From: Gemmatimonadales bacterium | GTDB lineage: Bacteria > Gemmatimonadota > Gemmatimonadetes > Gemmatimonadales > JACORV01 | NCBI GenBank assembly: GCA_030697825.1 | Contig: JAUYOW010000102.1 | Location: 1 to 59,082, forward strand | DNA length: 59,082 nucleotides | Reading direction: 5' to 3' | Part shown: positions 14,967 to 23,955 of the stretch, piece by piece | Position numbering within the stretch: position 1 is the stretch's first letter | Layout of the letters: each line of letters begins with the position of its first letter | Program-made: the position numbers and the translations under genes | Notes under the pieces: generated by a model | Database searches by the model: none | Told to the model about the DNA's origin: nothing | Seen by the model: only the letters and a program-made list of their open reading frames with translations

Positions 14967-16162
14967 CCTGGCTCACCGCCAACCGCGGGAGGGGCGAGCC
15001 GCTCGAACCGCAGCCGCGAGATGCTGCGCTTCTCGACCCGCTCCACCGTGACGCGATAGCCGGGGATCTCGGTCGTTTCGCCGTTCTCCGGGACGTGGCC
15101 GAGGGCCGCGTACACGAAGCCGCCCGCGGTCGTCACCTCTTCGTGCTCGAGCGGCACCCCGAGTGCGGCGGAGAGATCGTCCACCGGCGCGCGCCCATCC
15201 ACCACGAACGTCCCCGGCGCGGTCTCGACGATGGGCTGGCCTTCGGGCGCGTCATACTCGTCGCGGATCTCGCCGACGATCTCCTCCAGCACGTCTTCGA
15301 GGGTGACGATGCCCGCCGTGCCGCCGAACTCGTCCACCACCACCGCCAGGTGGCTCGGCCCGCGCTGGAAGTCGCGCAGCTGGGTGTCGAGCGTCTTCAC
15401 CTCGGGCACCATCTCAACGGGCCGGACCAGCTTGCGCCAGTCGGCCTCCGCGTCCGGCCGGGCGAATCGCGCCGGCAGGAGGTCCTTGGCGTACAGCACG
15501 CCCACGATGTGGTCGAGGTCTCCGTCCATGACCGGGAGCCGGGCGTGCTCGGCCGCCGCCACCCGGCGGACCGCTTCGTCGAAGGGCGCGCGCAGGTCCA
15601 CGCCCAGTACGTCCACGCGCGGCGTCATCACTTCGCTCACCATGGTGTCCGCGAGCACGAATACGCCGAGGAGCATGTCGCGCTGGGCCTTGCCGACCGT
15701 CGGGTGCTTCGCGGTCGAGACGCCGAAGAGGCGGGAGAAAGCGCGATCGAGGATGCCGGCGGCGATGAACAGCGGCACCAGGAGGCCGAGCGAGGCGGTG
15801 GTGACGCGCACCGCCCAAACGCCGAGGTGCGCGGCGCGCCAGAATCCGACGGTGCGCGGCGCGAGGTCGCCGAGGATCGCGAGGACGGCGACGATCACCG
15901 CCAGCGAGAGCACCGCGGCGGGCAGGCTCGCGTTCCACCAGCGCAGCGCGCCGGAGAGCGCTATCGCGGCGAGGGTGAGGAAGACGATCCGGCCCAGCGA
16001 AAGGGCGCGGCGCAGGCGCTCCGGCTTCTCGGCGTACGCGCGGGGGAGCGCGGCCTCGGCGAGCTTGGGCTCGGCGGCGAGCGCGCCCTCAGCGAGGGCT
16101 AACAGCGCGGCCCAGACCACGGCGAGCGCGGCGCCGAGCACGGCCGGGAGGGTCTCGGTCAT
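14963..16162 (-). CDS. CorC/HlyC-family membrane protein, second copy
   Basis: 399 aa from the ATG at 16162, which overlaps the ybeY stop by ATGA. N-terminal hydrophobic segments include VLGAALAVVWAALLALAEGA and IVFLTLAAIALSGAL. The CBS core has VSEVMTPRVDVLG and HLAVVVDEFGGTAGIVTLED, then the CorC_HlyC domain (GGFVYAALGHVPENGE). It follows phoH-pgpH-ybeY as in many bacteria, where a CBS hemolysin-like gene closes this cluster. Confidence 0.87.
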   Translation of the reverse strand: MTETLPAVLGAALAVVWAALLALAEGALAAEPKLAEAALPRAYAEKPERLRRALSLGRIVFLTLAAIALSGALRWWNASLPAAVLSLAVIVAVLAILGDLAPRTVGFWRAAHLGVWAVRVTTASLGLLVPLFIAAGILDRAFSRLFGVSTAKHPTVGKAQRDMLLGVFVLADTMVSEVMTPRVDVLGVDLRAPFDEAVRRVAAAEHARLPVMDGDLDHIVGVLYAKDLLPARFARPDAEADWRKLVRPVEMVPEVKTLDTQLRDFQRGPSHLAVVVDEFGGTAGIVTLEDVLEEIVGEIRDEYDAPEGQPIVETAPGTFVVDGRAPVDDLSAALGVPLEHEEVTTAGGFVYAALGHVPENGETTEIPGYRVTVERVEKRSISRLRFERLAPPAVGGEPG

Positions 16163-16602
16163 CGCGCCAGCCGCGCGAACCGCCGCAGGTAGCGTTCCTG
16201 CCGCTGCCACATCGAGCCCTTGGTCCGGCCCTCGCCCTCGGGATGGTCGTAGCCGAGCACGTGCAGGACGCCGTGGACGACCAAGCGGCGCGCCTCGTTC
16301 CTGACCGTGGTGGCGAAGCGGCGCGCCTGCACCGCGGCGACCGGCGGGCACACGTACACGTCGCCGAACACCGTGCGCCCGTGCGCCCCTGCGCCCGTGC
16401 CCTCTGACAAGCGGAAGGCGATCACGTCGGTCTCGCGGTCCCGGCCAAGGTAGGTGCGGTTCATGGTGCGGATGCGGCGCCGGCCGACGAAGGTGACGGA
16501 GAGCGCGGCCCGGCGCACGCGTTCGGCGCGCAGCACCGCCGTCGCAAGGCGCGCCACGCCCGCCGCCGACAAGGGGCACCGCGCCAGAGCCCGGACCCGC
16601 AC
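16159..16602 (-). CDS. ybeY: Endoribonuclease YbeY (rRNA maturation factor)
   Basis: A metal-dependent RNase for 16S rRNA 3' maturation and ribosome quality control. The zinc motif HGVLHVLGYDH is complete, preceded by VTFVGRRRIRTMNRTYLGRD and DVIAFRLSEG. I chose the GTG at 16602, which starts one base after the pgpH stop; the frame extends to 16650 inside pgpH. In the loop between DVIAFRLSEG and FGDVYVC the protein holds a TGAGAHGRT stretch encoded by the 8-bp repeat, which lengthens a loop that is variable in the family. Confidence 0.92.
   Translation of the reverse strand: MRVRALARCPLSAAGVARLATAVLRAERVRRAALSVTFVGRRRIRTMNRTYLGRDRETDVIAFRLSEGTGAGAHGRTVFGDVYVCPPVAAVQARRFATTVRNEARRLVVHGVLHVLGYDHPEGEGRTKGSMWQRQERYLRRFARLAR
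16373..16404 (+). repeat. Four-unit 8-bp repeat patch inside ybeY
   Basis: Units GTGCGCCC, GTGCGCCC, CTGCGCCC, GTGCCCTC. It has the same phase and length as the patches at 243 and 3648. It is translated in frame on the minus strand, next to conserved YbeY residues. Confidence 0.8.
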
Positions 16603-16603
16603 G

Positions 16604-18235
16604 TCAATTGGCGCGGCCGCTCTCCCAGTCGGCGGTGAGCCCCCCGGCATCCTCGGGGTACTCGACCCGGTTGTGGTACATCCCCGACAGCACCCGGACG
16701 AACTCCCGCTGCACGATGTCCACCTGCCGCAGGGTGAGCGGGGCCTCCCGCAGCTGGCCGGCCTCGATCCGGTTCCTCACCAGGTGATCGATGGCGTCCT
16801 CGATCTTCTCCGGCGTGGGTTCGTCGAGGACCCGCAGCGCCGCCTCCACCGAGTCCGCCAGCATTGCCACCGCCGTCTCCGCCGATTGCGGGAGCGGGCC
16901 CGGATAGTGGAAATCCTCTTCCCTTAGCGACGACGTCGGGTTGAGGTCCCTGGCGCGCTCGAGGAAGAACGAGATCGGCGAAGTGCCGTGGTGCTCGGGG
17001 ATGAAGCGCGCGATGACCTCGGGGAGGTGATGCTCCTCCGCGAGCGCCAGGCCGTCCTCAACGTGACGGCGGATCACCGCGCCCGACTGGGCCGGCGTCA
17101 GATGCTCGTGCGGGTTGCGGGCGTGTCCCTGGTTCTCCACGAAGTACTGAGGGTGCTTGAGCTTCCCGACGTCGTGGTAGTAACACCCGACGCGGGCGAG
17201 CAGGCCGTTCGCGCCGATGGCGTTGCACGCCGCCTCGCACAGGTTGGCCATCGCCACCGAATGGGCGTAGGTGCCCGGGGCCTCGGTGGCCAGCCGTCGC
17301 AACAGCGGCCGGTCGGGGTCGCTCAGCTCCAGGAGCCGGAGGTCCGTGGTGCTGTGCGTGACCGCTTCGGCGAGCGGCAGGACCAGCATGGCGAGGGCGG
17401 CGCTCCCCAGCGCGTTGACGCCGCCGTACATCGCGGACGCGCCGATCGCGCGGAGGGATTCCTCGCCCGCCGCGCCCGAGAGCGCGGCCGCGCCGGCGTA
17501 CAGCGCCGCCACCACGCCGATCGCCGCGTACACCTGAGTGCGATGGCGGATGCGCCGCATGGATAGCGTCGCGCCCACGCCGCCCACGAAACAGAAGACC
17601 AGGGCGTCCGATCCGCGCAGGACGGGCTGGGCGCCTATCAGCGCGGCGATGGTCATGGCGGCTACGGCGGCCACGCGCGCGTCGAAGAGCACGGCGAGCA
17701 GGATGGCCGGCAGCGCCACGGGGATCAGCTCGACCCGGCCGGGGGCGTACCGGGTCAGCAAGCCGGCGGAGACCGCCACGAACGCGAAGGCGCCGGCGAA
17801 GAACGCCACCTGGCGCATCGAGCGGTAGATGTCAGGACGGTAGAAGAGGCAGATGACGCCGAACAGCGTCACGATCAGCGCATCGAGCCCGAGCGCACCC
17901 AGGGTTGTGATACCGCCGCGCACCGGGTCCCTTCCACGCCTCCCGAGGATCTCGCGCAGGGCATCGATCCTGGCCGCGGCCTCGTCGGTCACCACCTCGT
18001 GCTCGCCGACGATCTTCTCGCCGGAGAGCACGACGGTCGTGAAGGAATCCACCGTCGCTCGGAAGGTGAAGCGGAAGGGAGCGATGACGTCGGAGGGCGC
18101 GATGCTCCCCACCTCGACGCGCTCCGGCCCGCCGGCGGCGGCGCTTGGAAACGCGCCCCAAGTGAGCACCGCCACGAGCGGCACCAGCCCGAAGCGTTGA
18201 AGATGGAAGAGGAACCGGCGGCGCGACGCGCTCAT
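16604..18235 (-). CDS. 7TM-HD family phosphohydrolase (PgpH/YqfF type)
   Basis: 543 aa. The N-terminal helix is followed by an extracytoplasmic segment (~40-115), then about seven transmembrane helices (LDALIVTLFGVICLFY onwards). The cytoplasmic HD domain reads GTYAHSVAMANLCEAACNAI, GCYYHDVGKLKHPQYF and FIPEHHGT, with the HD metal ligands. Related proteins degrade c-di-AMP. It lies between phoH and ybeY with near-zero spacing, a conserved cluster. It is shorter than Bacillus PgpH (~710 aa) because the extracytoplasmic region is small. Confidence 0.88.
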   Translation of the reverse strand: MSASRRRFLFHLQRFGLVPLVAVLTWGAFPSAAAGGPERVEVGSIAPSDVIAPFRFTFRATVDSFTTVVLSGEKIVGEHEVVTDEAAARIDALREILGRRGRDPVRGGITTLGALGLDALIVTLFGVICLFYRPDIYRSMRQVAFFAGAFAFVAVSAGLLTRYAPGRVELIPVALPAILLAVLFDARVAAVAAMTIAALIGAQPVLRGSDALVFCFVGGVGATLSMRRIRHRTQVYAAIGVVAALYAGAAALSGAAGEESLRAIGASAMYGGVNALGSAALAMLVLPLAEAVTHSTTDLRLLELSDPDRPLLRRLATEAPGTYAHSVAMANLCEAACNAIGANGLLARVGCYYHDVGKLKHPQYFVENQGHARNPHEHLTPAQSGAVIRRHVEDGLALAEEHHLPEVIARFIPEHHGTSPISFFLERARDLNPTSSLREEDFHYPGPLPQSAETAVAMLADSVEAALRVLDEPTPEKIEDAIDHLVRNRIEAGQLREAPLTLRQVDIVQREFVRVLSGMYHNRVEYPEDAGGLTADWESGRAN

Positions 18236-18236
18236 C

Positions 18237-19199
18237 TCAGCCGGTGGCGTCCTCTTGGTACGCCTTGATGATCTCGCGCACCAGCCGGTGGCGGACCACG
18301 TCCCCGTCCTCGAGATAGCAGAAGGCGACGCCGTCTATCCCGGGCAGCACTCGCTCCACCTGGAGGATCCCCGACTCCTCGCGCACCGGCAGGTCTATCT
18401 GGGTCTTGTCCGCCGTGACCACGGCGCGCGAGTTCACGCCGAGCCGGGTGAGGAACATCTTCATCTGCATCCCGGTGGTGTTCTGGGCCTCGTCCAGGAT
18501 CACGAACGCGTCGGCGAGGGTGCGGCCGCGCATGTAGGCGAGCGGCGCGATCTCGATGGTCCGGGTTTCGAGGGCGCGCTGCACCTTCTCGTGCGGCATC
18601 ATGTCCTCGAGCGCGTCGTAGAGCGGCCGGAGGTACGGGTCCACCTTGGCCTGGAGGTCGCCGGGGAGGAAGCCCAAACGCTCGCCGGCTTCGACGGCGG
18701 GGCGCGCCAGGATGATCCGCTTCACCCGCTTCTTCTGGAGCATGTCCACCGCAACGGCTACCGCGAGGTAGGTCTTGCCCGTGCCCGCGGGGCCGATGGA
18801 CACGACGATCTCGCTGTCGTACATCGCCTGGAGGTAGGCGCGCTGGCCCGCGGTCTTGGGAGCGACTACCCGCCGGAGCCCCGGCAGCACGACCTTGAGG
18901 TCGCCGTTCCTTCCCAGGTCGCCGCGGCCCTTCCCCACGTCGTCCGCCAGGAGGCGCACGTCCTCCGCGCTCATCGCGTCGCCCAGGCGCGCCAGCTGGA
19001 TCATCCCCGCCGCGATCGGCGTCGCGCGCTCCACCGCCTCCAGCGACCCCGCGATGGAGAGCTGGTCGCCGCGCAGCGAGACCCGCACGCCGGCCAGCCG
19101 CGCCAGCTCCTGGAGGTTGGCGTCGTTGACGCCGGAGAGCGCGAGCGGGTCCGCGCCCTCGACGTTGATCCGGTGTACGACGTCGTCGGGGTTCGTCAC
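18237..19199 (-). CDS. phoH: PhoH-family ATPase
   Basis: 320 aa. An N-terminal KH-like region (residues ~1-80) precedes the PhoH ATPase: Walker A GPAGTGKTYLAV, Walker B AFVILDEAQNTT, and the RPAVEAGERLGFLPGDL and KTQIDLP motifs. PhoH proteins are probable RNA helicase or nuclease partners, working with YbeY in rRNA processing. It starts at GTG 19199 with a GTGA overlap to the aspS stop, and is followed after one base by pgpH. Confidence 0.93.
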   Translation of the reverse strand: MTNPDDVVHRINVEGADPLALSGVNDANLQELARLAGVRVSLRGDQLSIAGSLEAVERATPIAAGMIQLARLGDAMSAEDVRLLADDVGKGRGDLGRNGDLKVVLPGLRRVVAPKTAGQRAYLQAMYDSEIVVSIGPAGTGKTYLAVAVAVDMLQKKRVKRIILARPAVEAGERLGFLPGDLQAKVDPYLRPLYDALEDMMPHEKVQRALETRTIEIAPLAYMRGRTLADAFVILDEAQNTTGMQMKMFLTRLGVNSRAVVTADKTQIDLPVREESGILQVERVLPGIDGVAFCYLEDGDVVRHRLVREIIKAYQEDATG

Positions 19200-20965
19200 G
19201 TCACGACCTTGAGGCGCAACACGTAGAGGTCCTCCTTACTCGCCGGCGCGGGCGCGCCCTCGAACAGCGCGCGCGCGGCGGTCGTCTTGGGGAACGCGAT
19301 CACTTCACGCAGCGACTCCGCCCCGGCGAGGAGCATCACGATCCGGTCGAAGCCGAGCGCGATCCCGCCGTGCGGCGGCGCCCCCGCCCTCAGTCCCTCC
19401 AGCAGGAAGCCGAAGCGCGCTTCGACGTCGTCCGGCGCCATGCCGAGCCGGTCGAACACCTGCTGCTGGAGCGCCGGGTCCACGATGCGGATGGATCCGC
19501 TCCCCAGCTCGACTCCGTTGTAGACCGGGTCGTAGTGCATCGAGCGCACCCGCTCCGGCTCGCTCGCCAGCAGGGCGCGGTCGTCGGGGTGCGGCGCCGT
19601 GAACGGGTGGTGCATCGGCGCCAGCGCGCCGCTTCCGGGATCGCGCTCGAACATCGGGAATTGCTCGATCCACACGAAGGCATGCTTCGCCCTGGGCTGG
19701 AGCTTCAGGCGCCTGACGAGTTCCTGGCGCACTCGTCCCAAGGCCGGTGACACGATCGAGTCCACGCCCGCGCACCCGAGCACCGCTTCACCCTCGGCCA
19801 GGCGGAGCGCTTCGACCGCGGCAGGGCCGAGGGCCTTGGCGCCGGGCCCGCTGACGCCGTCGGCGCCGCGCTTCGCCCAGAGCAGGCCGGAGGCGCGCAT
19901 CGTCTTCGCCTCGTCGGTGAGCTGGTCGAAGTCCTTGCGGGAGAGCGCCGCCCCGCCCGGGGCGACGATGGCGCGTACCCGCTCACCGCGCCCCACCGCC
20001 GCGCGCAGGAACTCTCCGCTCTCGGAGCCGATGAGCCCGGTGATGTCGCGGATCTCGAGCGCGAAGCGCAGGTCCGGCTGGTCCGATCCGTATCGTTCCA
20101 TCGCATCGCGGTAGGCCATCCGCGGGAACGGAGCCGCGACCTCGTGCCCCCCCTCCCGCCAGAGCGCCACGAGCACCGTCTCCGTCACGGCGTAGATGTC
20201 CTCCACGCCGATGAACGAGGCCTCGAGGTCTATCTGGGTGAATTCCGGCTGCCGGTCGGCGCGCAGGTCCTCGTCGCGGAAACAGCGCGCCAGCTGGAAG
20301 TATCGGTCGAAACCGGCCACCATCAGCAGTTGCTTGTAGAGCTGCGGCGACTGCGGGAGCGCGTAGAACTCGCCGGGATGGACCCGCGACGGGACGAGGT
20401 AGTCGCGCGCGCCTTCGGGCGTGGGCTTGGTGAGGATGGGGGTCTCTATCTCCAGGAACCCGAGCGCGGTCAGCTCCGCCCGCGCCCGCTGGAGCAGGCG
20501 ATGGCGCAGCTCCAGGTTGGCGTACAGCTCCGGACGGCGGAGGTCGAGGTGCCGGTGCCGCAGCCGCAGTTCCTCCGCGGCCAGCACTTCGCCCTTCCCC
20601 CGCGCCACCGGGATCGCCGGCGTCGCCGCCGGGCCGATCACCTCCACGGCCGCCGCCCGCACTTCCACCTCGCCGGTCGGCAGGTCGGGATTGGCCTGCC
20701 CCGCCGGCCGGGCGGCCACGACGCCGCGCACCGACACGACGGTCTCGGGCGTCAGGCCCGCGGCCACCGCGAGCGCGTCCGGCGCGTCGGGACCGAACGC
20801 CACCTGGGCGATCCCCTCGCGGTCGCGCAGGTCGATGAACACCAGCCCGCCGAGGTCGCGCCGCCGGTGGACCCAGCCACCCAATTGAACGCTCTGCCCG
20901 ATGTGCGCGGCCCTGAGTTCGCCGCACCGGTGGGTGCGCATCGACGTCCGACTCATCGAACCCAT
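19196..20965 (-). CDS. aspS: Aspartyl-tRNA synthetase
   Basis: 589 aa, the usual length of bacterial-type AspRS with GAD insertion. An N-terminal OB-fold anticodon domain (GGWVHRRRDLGGLVFIDLRD) precedes the class II core: FLEIETPILTKPTPEGARD, the ARCFRDEDLRADRQPEFTQ motif 2, and GIALGFDRIVMLLAG motif 3. Start is the ATG at 20965, 8 bp after a strong GGAGGAGG site and overlapping vanZ by 13 bp. Whether it charges only tRNA-Asp or also tRNA-Asn is not decided. Confidence 0.96.
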   Translation of the reverse strand: MGSMSRTSMRTHRCGELRAAHIGQSVQLGGWVHRRRDLGGLVFIDLRDREGIAQVAFGPDAPDALAVAAGLTPETVVSVRGVVAARPAGQANPDLPTGEVEVRAAAVEVIGPAATPAIPVARGKGEVLAAEELRLRHRHLDLRRPELYANLELRHRLLQRARAELTALGFLEIETPILTKPTPEGARDYLVPSRVHPGEFYALPQSPQLYKQLLMVAGFDRYFQLARCFRDEDLRADRQPEFTQIDLEASFIGVEDIYAVTETVLVALWREGGHEVAAPFPRMAYRDAMERYGSDQPDLRFALEIRDITGLIGSESGEFLRAAVGRGERVRAIVAPGGAALSRKDFDQLTDEAKTMRASGLLWAKRGADGVSGPGAKALGPAAVEALRLAEGEAVLGCAGVDSIVSPALGRVRQELVRRLKLQPRAKHAFVWIEQFPMFERDPGSGALAPMHHPFTAPHPDDRALLASEPERVRSMHYDPVYNGVELGSGSIRIVDPALQQQVFDRLGMAPDDVEARFGFLLEGLRAGAPPHGGIALGFDRIVMLLAGAESLREVIAFPKTTAARALFEGAPAPASKEDLYVLRLKVVT

Positions 20966-21330
20966 GCCGCCACCCTCCTCCGCGCGAGCGCCGCCCACAG
21001 CGTGAGCCCCGCGCCGGCGCCCAGCGCATCGAACGTCCAGTCCACCGCGGACGCCTCGCGGCCGGGAATGAGGAGCTGGTGCGTCTCGTCGAGCGCGCCG
21101 ACACCCGCCAGCACCACCCACAGGACGATCGCGCCGGTCCCGGACCGGCCGCGCGCCGCCGCCCGAGCCACCAGCGCGCCGAGGACCAGGTACATCCCGA
21201 AGTGCCCGAGGAAATCGATCGGGTGGCCGAGCCCGCCGGGCAGGACGCTCCCCGGCAACGATGTCGCGGTGAGCTGAATCGCGAGCCATCCCGCCACCTG
21301 CCACCAGGCCCGACGCCGCCCGTCTTCCAC
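20953..21330 (-). CDS. VanZ-like family membrane protein
   Basis: 125 aa with about four hydrophobic segments and the VanZ-like features DFLGHFGMYLVLGALVAR and DETHQLLIPGREASAVDWTF. The ExHQ...R..D pattern is conserved in VanZ-like proteins, which are linked to teicoplanin and lipid-linked substrates. It lies between the ptsN-like gene (1 bp) and aspS (overlap), so it is part of the same transcript. Confidence 0.82.
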   Translation of the reverse strand: MEDGRRRAWWQVAGWLAIQLTATSLPGSVLPGGLGHPIDFLGHFGMYLVLGALVARAAARGRSGTGAIVLWVVLAGVGALDETHQLLIPGREASAVDWTFDALGAGAGLTLWAALARRRVAAWVR

Positions 21331-21331
21331 T

Positions 21332-21787
21332 CTACTGCCCCTCCGATTCCTTGACGACCCGGACGAACTCCTCGGGGGTGGCCGCCCGGAGCAGCCGCTC
21401 CCGCACCGCGTCGCGCCGCACCAGCCGCGCGATGCGGGCCAGGGCCCGCACCTGCACCCCCGCCGCCGACTCCGGCCCCACCAGGAGGAAGATCAGCCGC
21501 ACCGGCTGTCCATCCAGCGCACCGTATTCGATGGGCTCCGTCGCCACCCCGGCGACCATCGTCAGTCCGGCCAGGGTCGGGGTGCGGGCATGCGGGATCG
21601 CGACCCCGTAGCCGAAGCCCGTGGACTGGCACTCTTCACGGTCGCGTACCGAGTGCAGGATGTCGTCGGCGTCCCCGCCCGAAGTGCTCACGAGCAGGTC
21701 GACCAGTTCGCGGAGGACGCTCGACTTGTCCCGGGAAGTGAGGGGGACCGTGACGCGGTCGGGGGCCAGCAGCTGGCTCAGCAACAC
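21332..21787 (-). CDS. PTS EIIA-type (PtsN-like) regulatory protein
   Basis: About 151 aa from a GTG at 21787. A much longer open frame upstream is antisense to the next gene and lacks protein character. EIIA-Fru/Ntr features: LLAPDRVTVPLTSRDKSSVL, ECQSTGFGYGVAIPHART with the phosphorylatable His, and LIFLLVGPESAAGVQVRALA. Such proteins act in nitrogen/potassium regulation rather than sugar transport when no EIIB/C is nearby, as here. First gene of the ptsN-vanZ-aspS-phoH-pgpH-ybeY-corC run. Confidence 0.85.
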   Translation of the reverse strand: MLLSQLLAPDRVTVPLTSRDKSSVLRELVDLLVSTSGGDADDILHSVRDREECQSTGFGYGVAIPHARTPTLAGLTMVAGVATEPIEYGALDGQPVRLIFLLVGPESAAGVQVRALARIARLVRRDAVRERLLRAATPEEFVRVVKESEGQ

Positions 21788-21816
21788 TGCGGCTGGACAA
21801 GCCTCATGATGGGCGG

Positions 21817-21845
21817 AAGTTAATGGCGTTTCAGAACTTGAGCAA
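21817..21845 (-). promoter_or_regulatory. Putative promoter of the ptsN-like to corC-like run
   Basis: Minus-strand -35 TTGCTC (21840-21845), a 17-bp spacer and -10 TAACTT (21817-21822), about 30 bp before the GTG. Confidence 0.4.
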
Positions 21846-21858
21846 GAAAAGCGGTTGC

Positions 21859-21887
21859 TTGACACCTTTCCGGCCGGGGGTGAACCT
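21859..21887 (+). promoter_or_regulatory. Putative promoter of the outer-membrane protein gene
   Basis: A consensus -35 TTGACA (21859-21864). At 17 bp the -10 is GAACCT, a weak match, so the exact -10 is uncertain. Confidence 0.35.
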
Positions 21888-21925
21888 TCGCCGATGAGAA
21901 GCAGGGCGGACGGACCGACGGACGG

Positions 21926-22846
21926 ATGACGATGGTAAGCAGTGCCCGGGTGGCGGTGGTGCTCGCGCTCGCCGCGCCGGCGGTGGCGTCGGCCCAGGTC
22001 GCCGCGATCGCTTCCGACCTCTGGCGGGTGGCAGCGGGCACCCTCGTCGAACCCGACGCCGTCGCATCGGGAGGCGCCGCGCCGCTCTGGACGCCGGCCG
22101 TCGTGCTGGCGGGATCCTCCGCGAGGGTCCGGGTCGGCATCGAGACCATCCACGCGCCGTCGGAGATCGGCGTCAACGGCGGCATCGCCGCGGTCGGCGT
22201 GCGACTCGGCGAGCTCGGCACACTCAATGCCGTCTACGGACGTATCGGTCTCGGCGACCTGGTGCGGACCGAGACCAGTCCCGAAGGGCTTACCGGCTCC
22301 CTTCCAGTCTACGCGCAGGTCCTCTCCCTCGGCGCCGCCCGCCAGGTAAGTCCCGCTCTGGTCGCTGGCGCGGCCTTTCGCCTCCAAAGCGGCCGGCTCG
22401 CCGATCGCGCGCGCACCCAGGTCGGGCTGGACGTGGGCGTCGTATACACCATCATGCCCGGCTTCCGCCTCGGAGTGACTACCAGGTTCTGGGACCCCAC
22501 GCTTCGCCGAGCGGAGAAAGCCTCGAGCTACGCGCTCGGCGGCGAGTACCGGACGCCCGGCTTCCCGATGTGGGGGACGGAGGCCGCCTTCGTGGCGCGC
22601 TACGGCGCGACGCTCCTGCACGGCGAATCACCCCAGCACCTCATCTCGGGCGGGCTCGCGCTCGGAGACGCGCTCGAGCTCGATGCCGGCACCGCATACG
22701 AGGAGGCCGCCGGCGAATCCGTCTGGCGCGCCCGCTTCGGTCTCGCGGTGGGCGCGGGGCGCTACCGCATCGTGGTGGCGCGTGACGGCGGCGTGAACGG
22801 GTTCGGGGCCACCTATCGCTTCGGCCTCGCGGCCTCGTTCCGATGA
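21926..22846 (+). CDS. Predicted outer-membrane beta-barrel protein of unknown function
   Basis: 306 aa with a signal peptide (SARVAVVLALAAPAVASAQ, cut after ASA). The mature part alternates short amphipathic strands ending in aromatic residues (TLNAVYGRIGLGDLV, FRLGVTTRFWDP, GFGATYRFGLAASFR), and the final Phe-Arg matches a barrel C-terminus. It is close in style to the PorV/PQ-like proteins of Bacteroidota and Gemmatimonadota, but I cannot assign the family. The stop overlaps rlmN by ATGA. Confidence 0.65.
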   Translation: MTMVSSARVAVVLALAAPAVASAQVAAIASDLWRVAAGTLVEPDAVASGGAAPLWTPAVVLAGSSARVRVGIETIHAPSEIGVNGGIAAVGVRLGELGTLNAVYGRIGLGDLVRTETSPEGLTGSLPVYAQVLSLGAARQVSPALVAGAAFRLQSGRLADRARTQVGLDVGVVYTIMPGFRLGVTTRFWDPTLRRAEKASSYALGGEYRTPGFPMWGTEAAFVARYGATLLHGESPQHLISGGLALGDALELDAGTAYEEAAGESVWRARFGLAVGAGRYRIVVARDGGVNGFGATYRFGLAASFR

Positions 22847-23955
22847 GCACGATCCTCGACCTCGTGCCGCGCGACGCCGCGAAAGCGCTCGGCGACTGGC
22901 TCGCCGCGCGCGGTGAGCCGGCGTACCGGCTACAGCAGATCCTGCCTCGCTTGTGGCAGCAGCCCGTAGCCCGGTGGGCGGACGCATCCAATCTCCCCGC
23001 ATCGCTCCGCCAAGACCTGGACAACGAGTGGCCGCTGGGCCGGCTCACCCTGGCGGTGCGGCAGGACTCGACCGACGGCACGGCGAAGTTCCTCTGGCGG
23101 CTGCCCGACGGCGAAGCTATCGAGGCGGTGCTGATCCCCGAGGGGGCGCGCCGCACCCTCTGCATCTCGTCGCAGGCGGGCTGCCCGCTCAAGTGCGCCT
23201 TCTGCGCCACCGGGACGATGGGCCTCAACCGCAACCTCGCGGCGTGGGAGATCGCCGCGCAGGTGCGGGAGATGCTGCTGCTGGCCGAGCCGGTGAAGCC
23301 GACCAATGTCGTGTTCATGGGAATGGGTGAGCCGCTGGTCAACTGGGAGGCGGTGGGCCCCGCCCTCACGATCCTCAACGACCCGGAGGGCTTCGGGATC
23401 GGGGCGCGGCACATCACGGTGTCAACGGTGGGTATCCTGCCCGGGCTCGCGGAGCTGGCGAGGCGACCGGAGCAGTTCCGGCTCGCGATCTCGCTGCATG
23501 CGCCGACCAGCGAGACGCGCCTTTCCATCATGCCGATCGAGAAGCGCTACCCGCTGGCCCAGGTGCTGGCCGCGGCGAAGAGGTTCACGCGGCGAGTCAC
23601 CTTCGAGTACGTGCTGATCGGCGACGTGAACGATCGCGACGAGGACCTGGCGGCGCTGGCGATCATCGCGAAGGAGAGCGGCGCGCTGGTGAACCTGCTG
23701 CCGCTCCATCCCGGCGGCGCGCCCGGGCTCAAGCCTTCGCCCACGCGGCGGATGTACTGGTTCGCGTCCGCCCTCAGGCGGCGCGGCGTGGAAGCGGTGC
23801 TGCGCCGGAGCCGCGGGCTTGACATCGACGCGGCGTGCGGCCAGCTACGGATCGCGAGCGGCGGAGACCAGGCCCGCGAAGTCCCGTCCCAGCCGGACGG
23901 TGATGTCCACCAGGCGGCCGGGGTCAGGCGCGGCGCGCACCGCACCCGCGCCTAA
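22843..23955 (+). CDS. rlmN: 23S rRNA/tRNA (adenine-C2)-methyltransferase RlmN
   Basis: A radical-SAM enzyme methylating A2503 of 23S rRNA and A37 of some tRNAs. It has the cluster CxxxCxxC in CPLKCAFCATGTMGLNRN, the GMGEPL motif and the catalytic Cys near the end (DIDAACGQLR). The family usually stops within ~10 residues of GQLR. Here ~33 further residues (DQAREVPSQ... onwards) overlap the 3' end of the convergent LytR_C gene and look non-conserved. Confidence 0.95.
   Translation: MSTILDLVPRDAAKALGDWLAARGEPAYRLQQILPRLWQQPVARWADASNLPASLRQDLDNEWPLGRLTLAVRQDSTDGTAKFLWRLPDGEAIEAVLIPEGARRTLCISSQAGCPLKCAFCATGTMGLNRNLAAWEIAAQVREMLLLAEPVKPTNVVFMGMGEPLVNWEAVGPALTILNDPEGFGIGARHITVSTVGILPGLAELARRPEQFRLAISLHAPTSETRLSIMPIEKRYPLAQVLAAAKRFTRRVTFEYVLIGDVNDRDEDLAALAIIAKESGALVNLLPLHPGGAPGLKPSPTRRMYWFASALRRRGVEAVLRRSRGLDIDAACGQLRIASGGDQAREVPSQPDGDVHQAAGVRRGAHRTRA

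Noticed and set aside
20966-21304. N-terminal extension of aspS to 702 codons
   Set aside because: The extra part lies over vanZ in another frame. The ATG at 20965 has a strong ribosome site and gives normal AspRS length.
21788-22621. Long upstream extension of the ptsN-like frame
   Set aside because: It is antisense to the outer-membrane protein gene, which has a signal peptide and barrel pattern.
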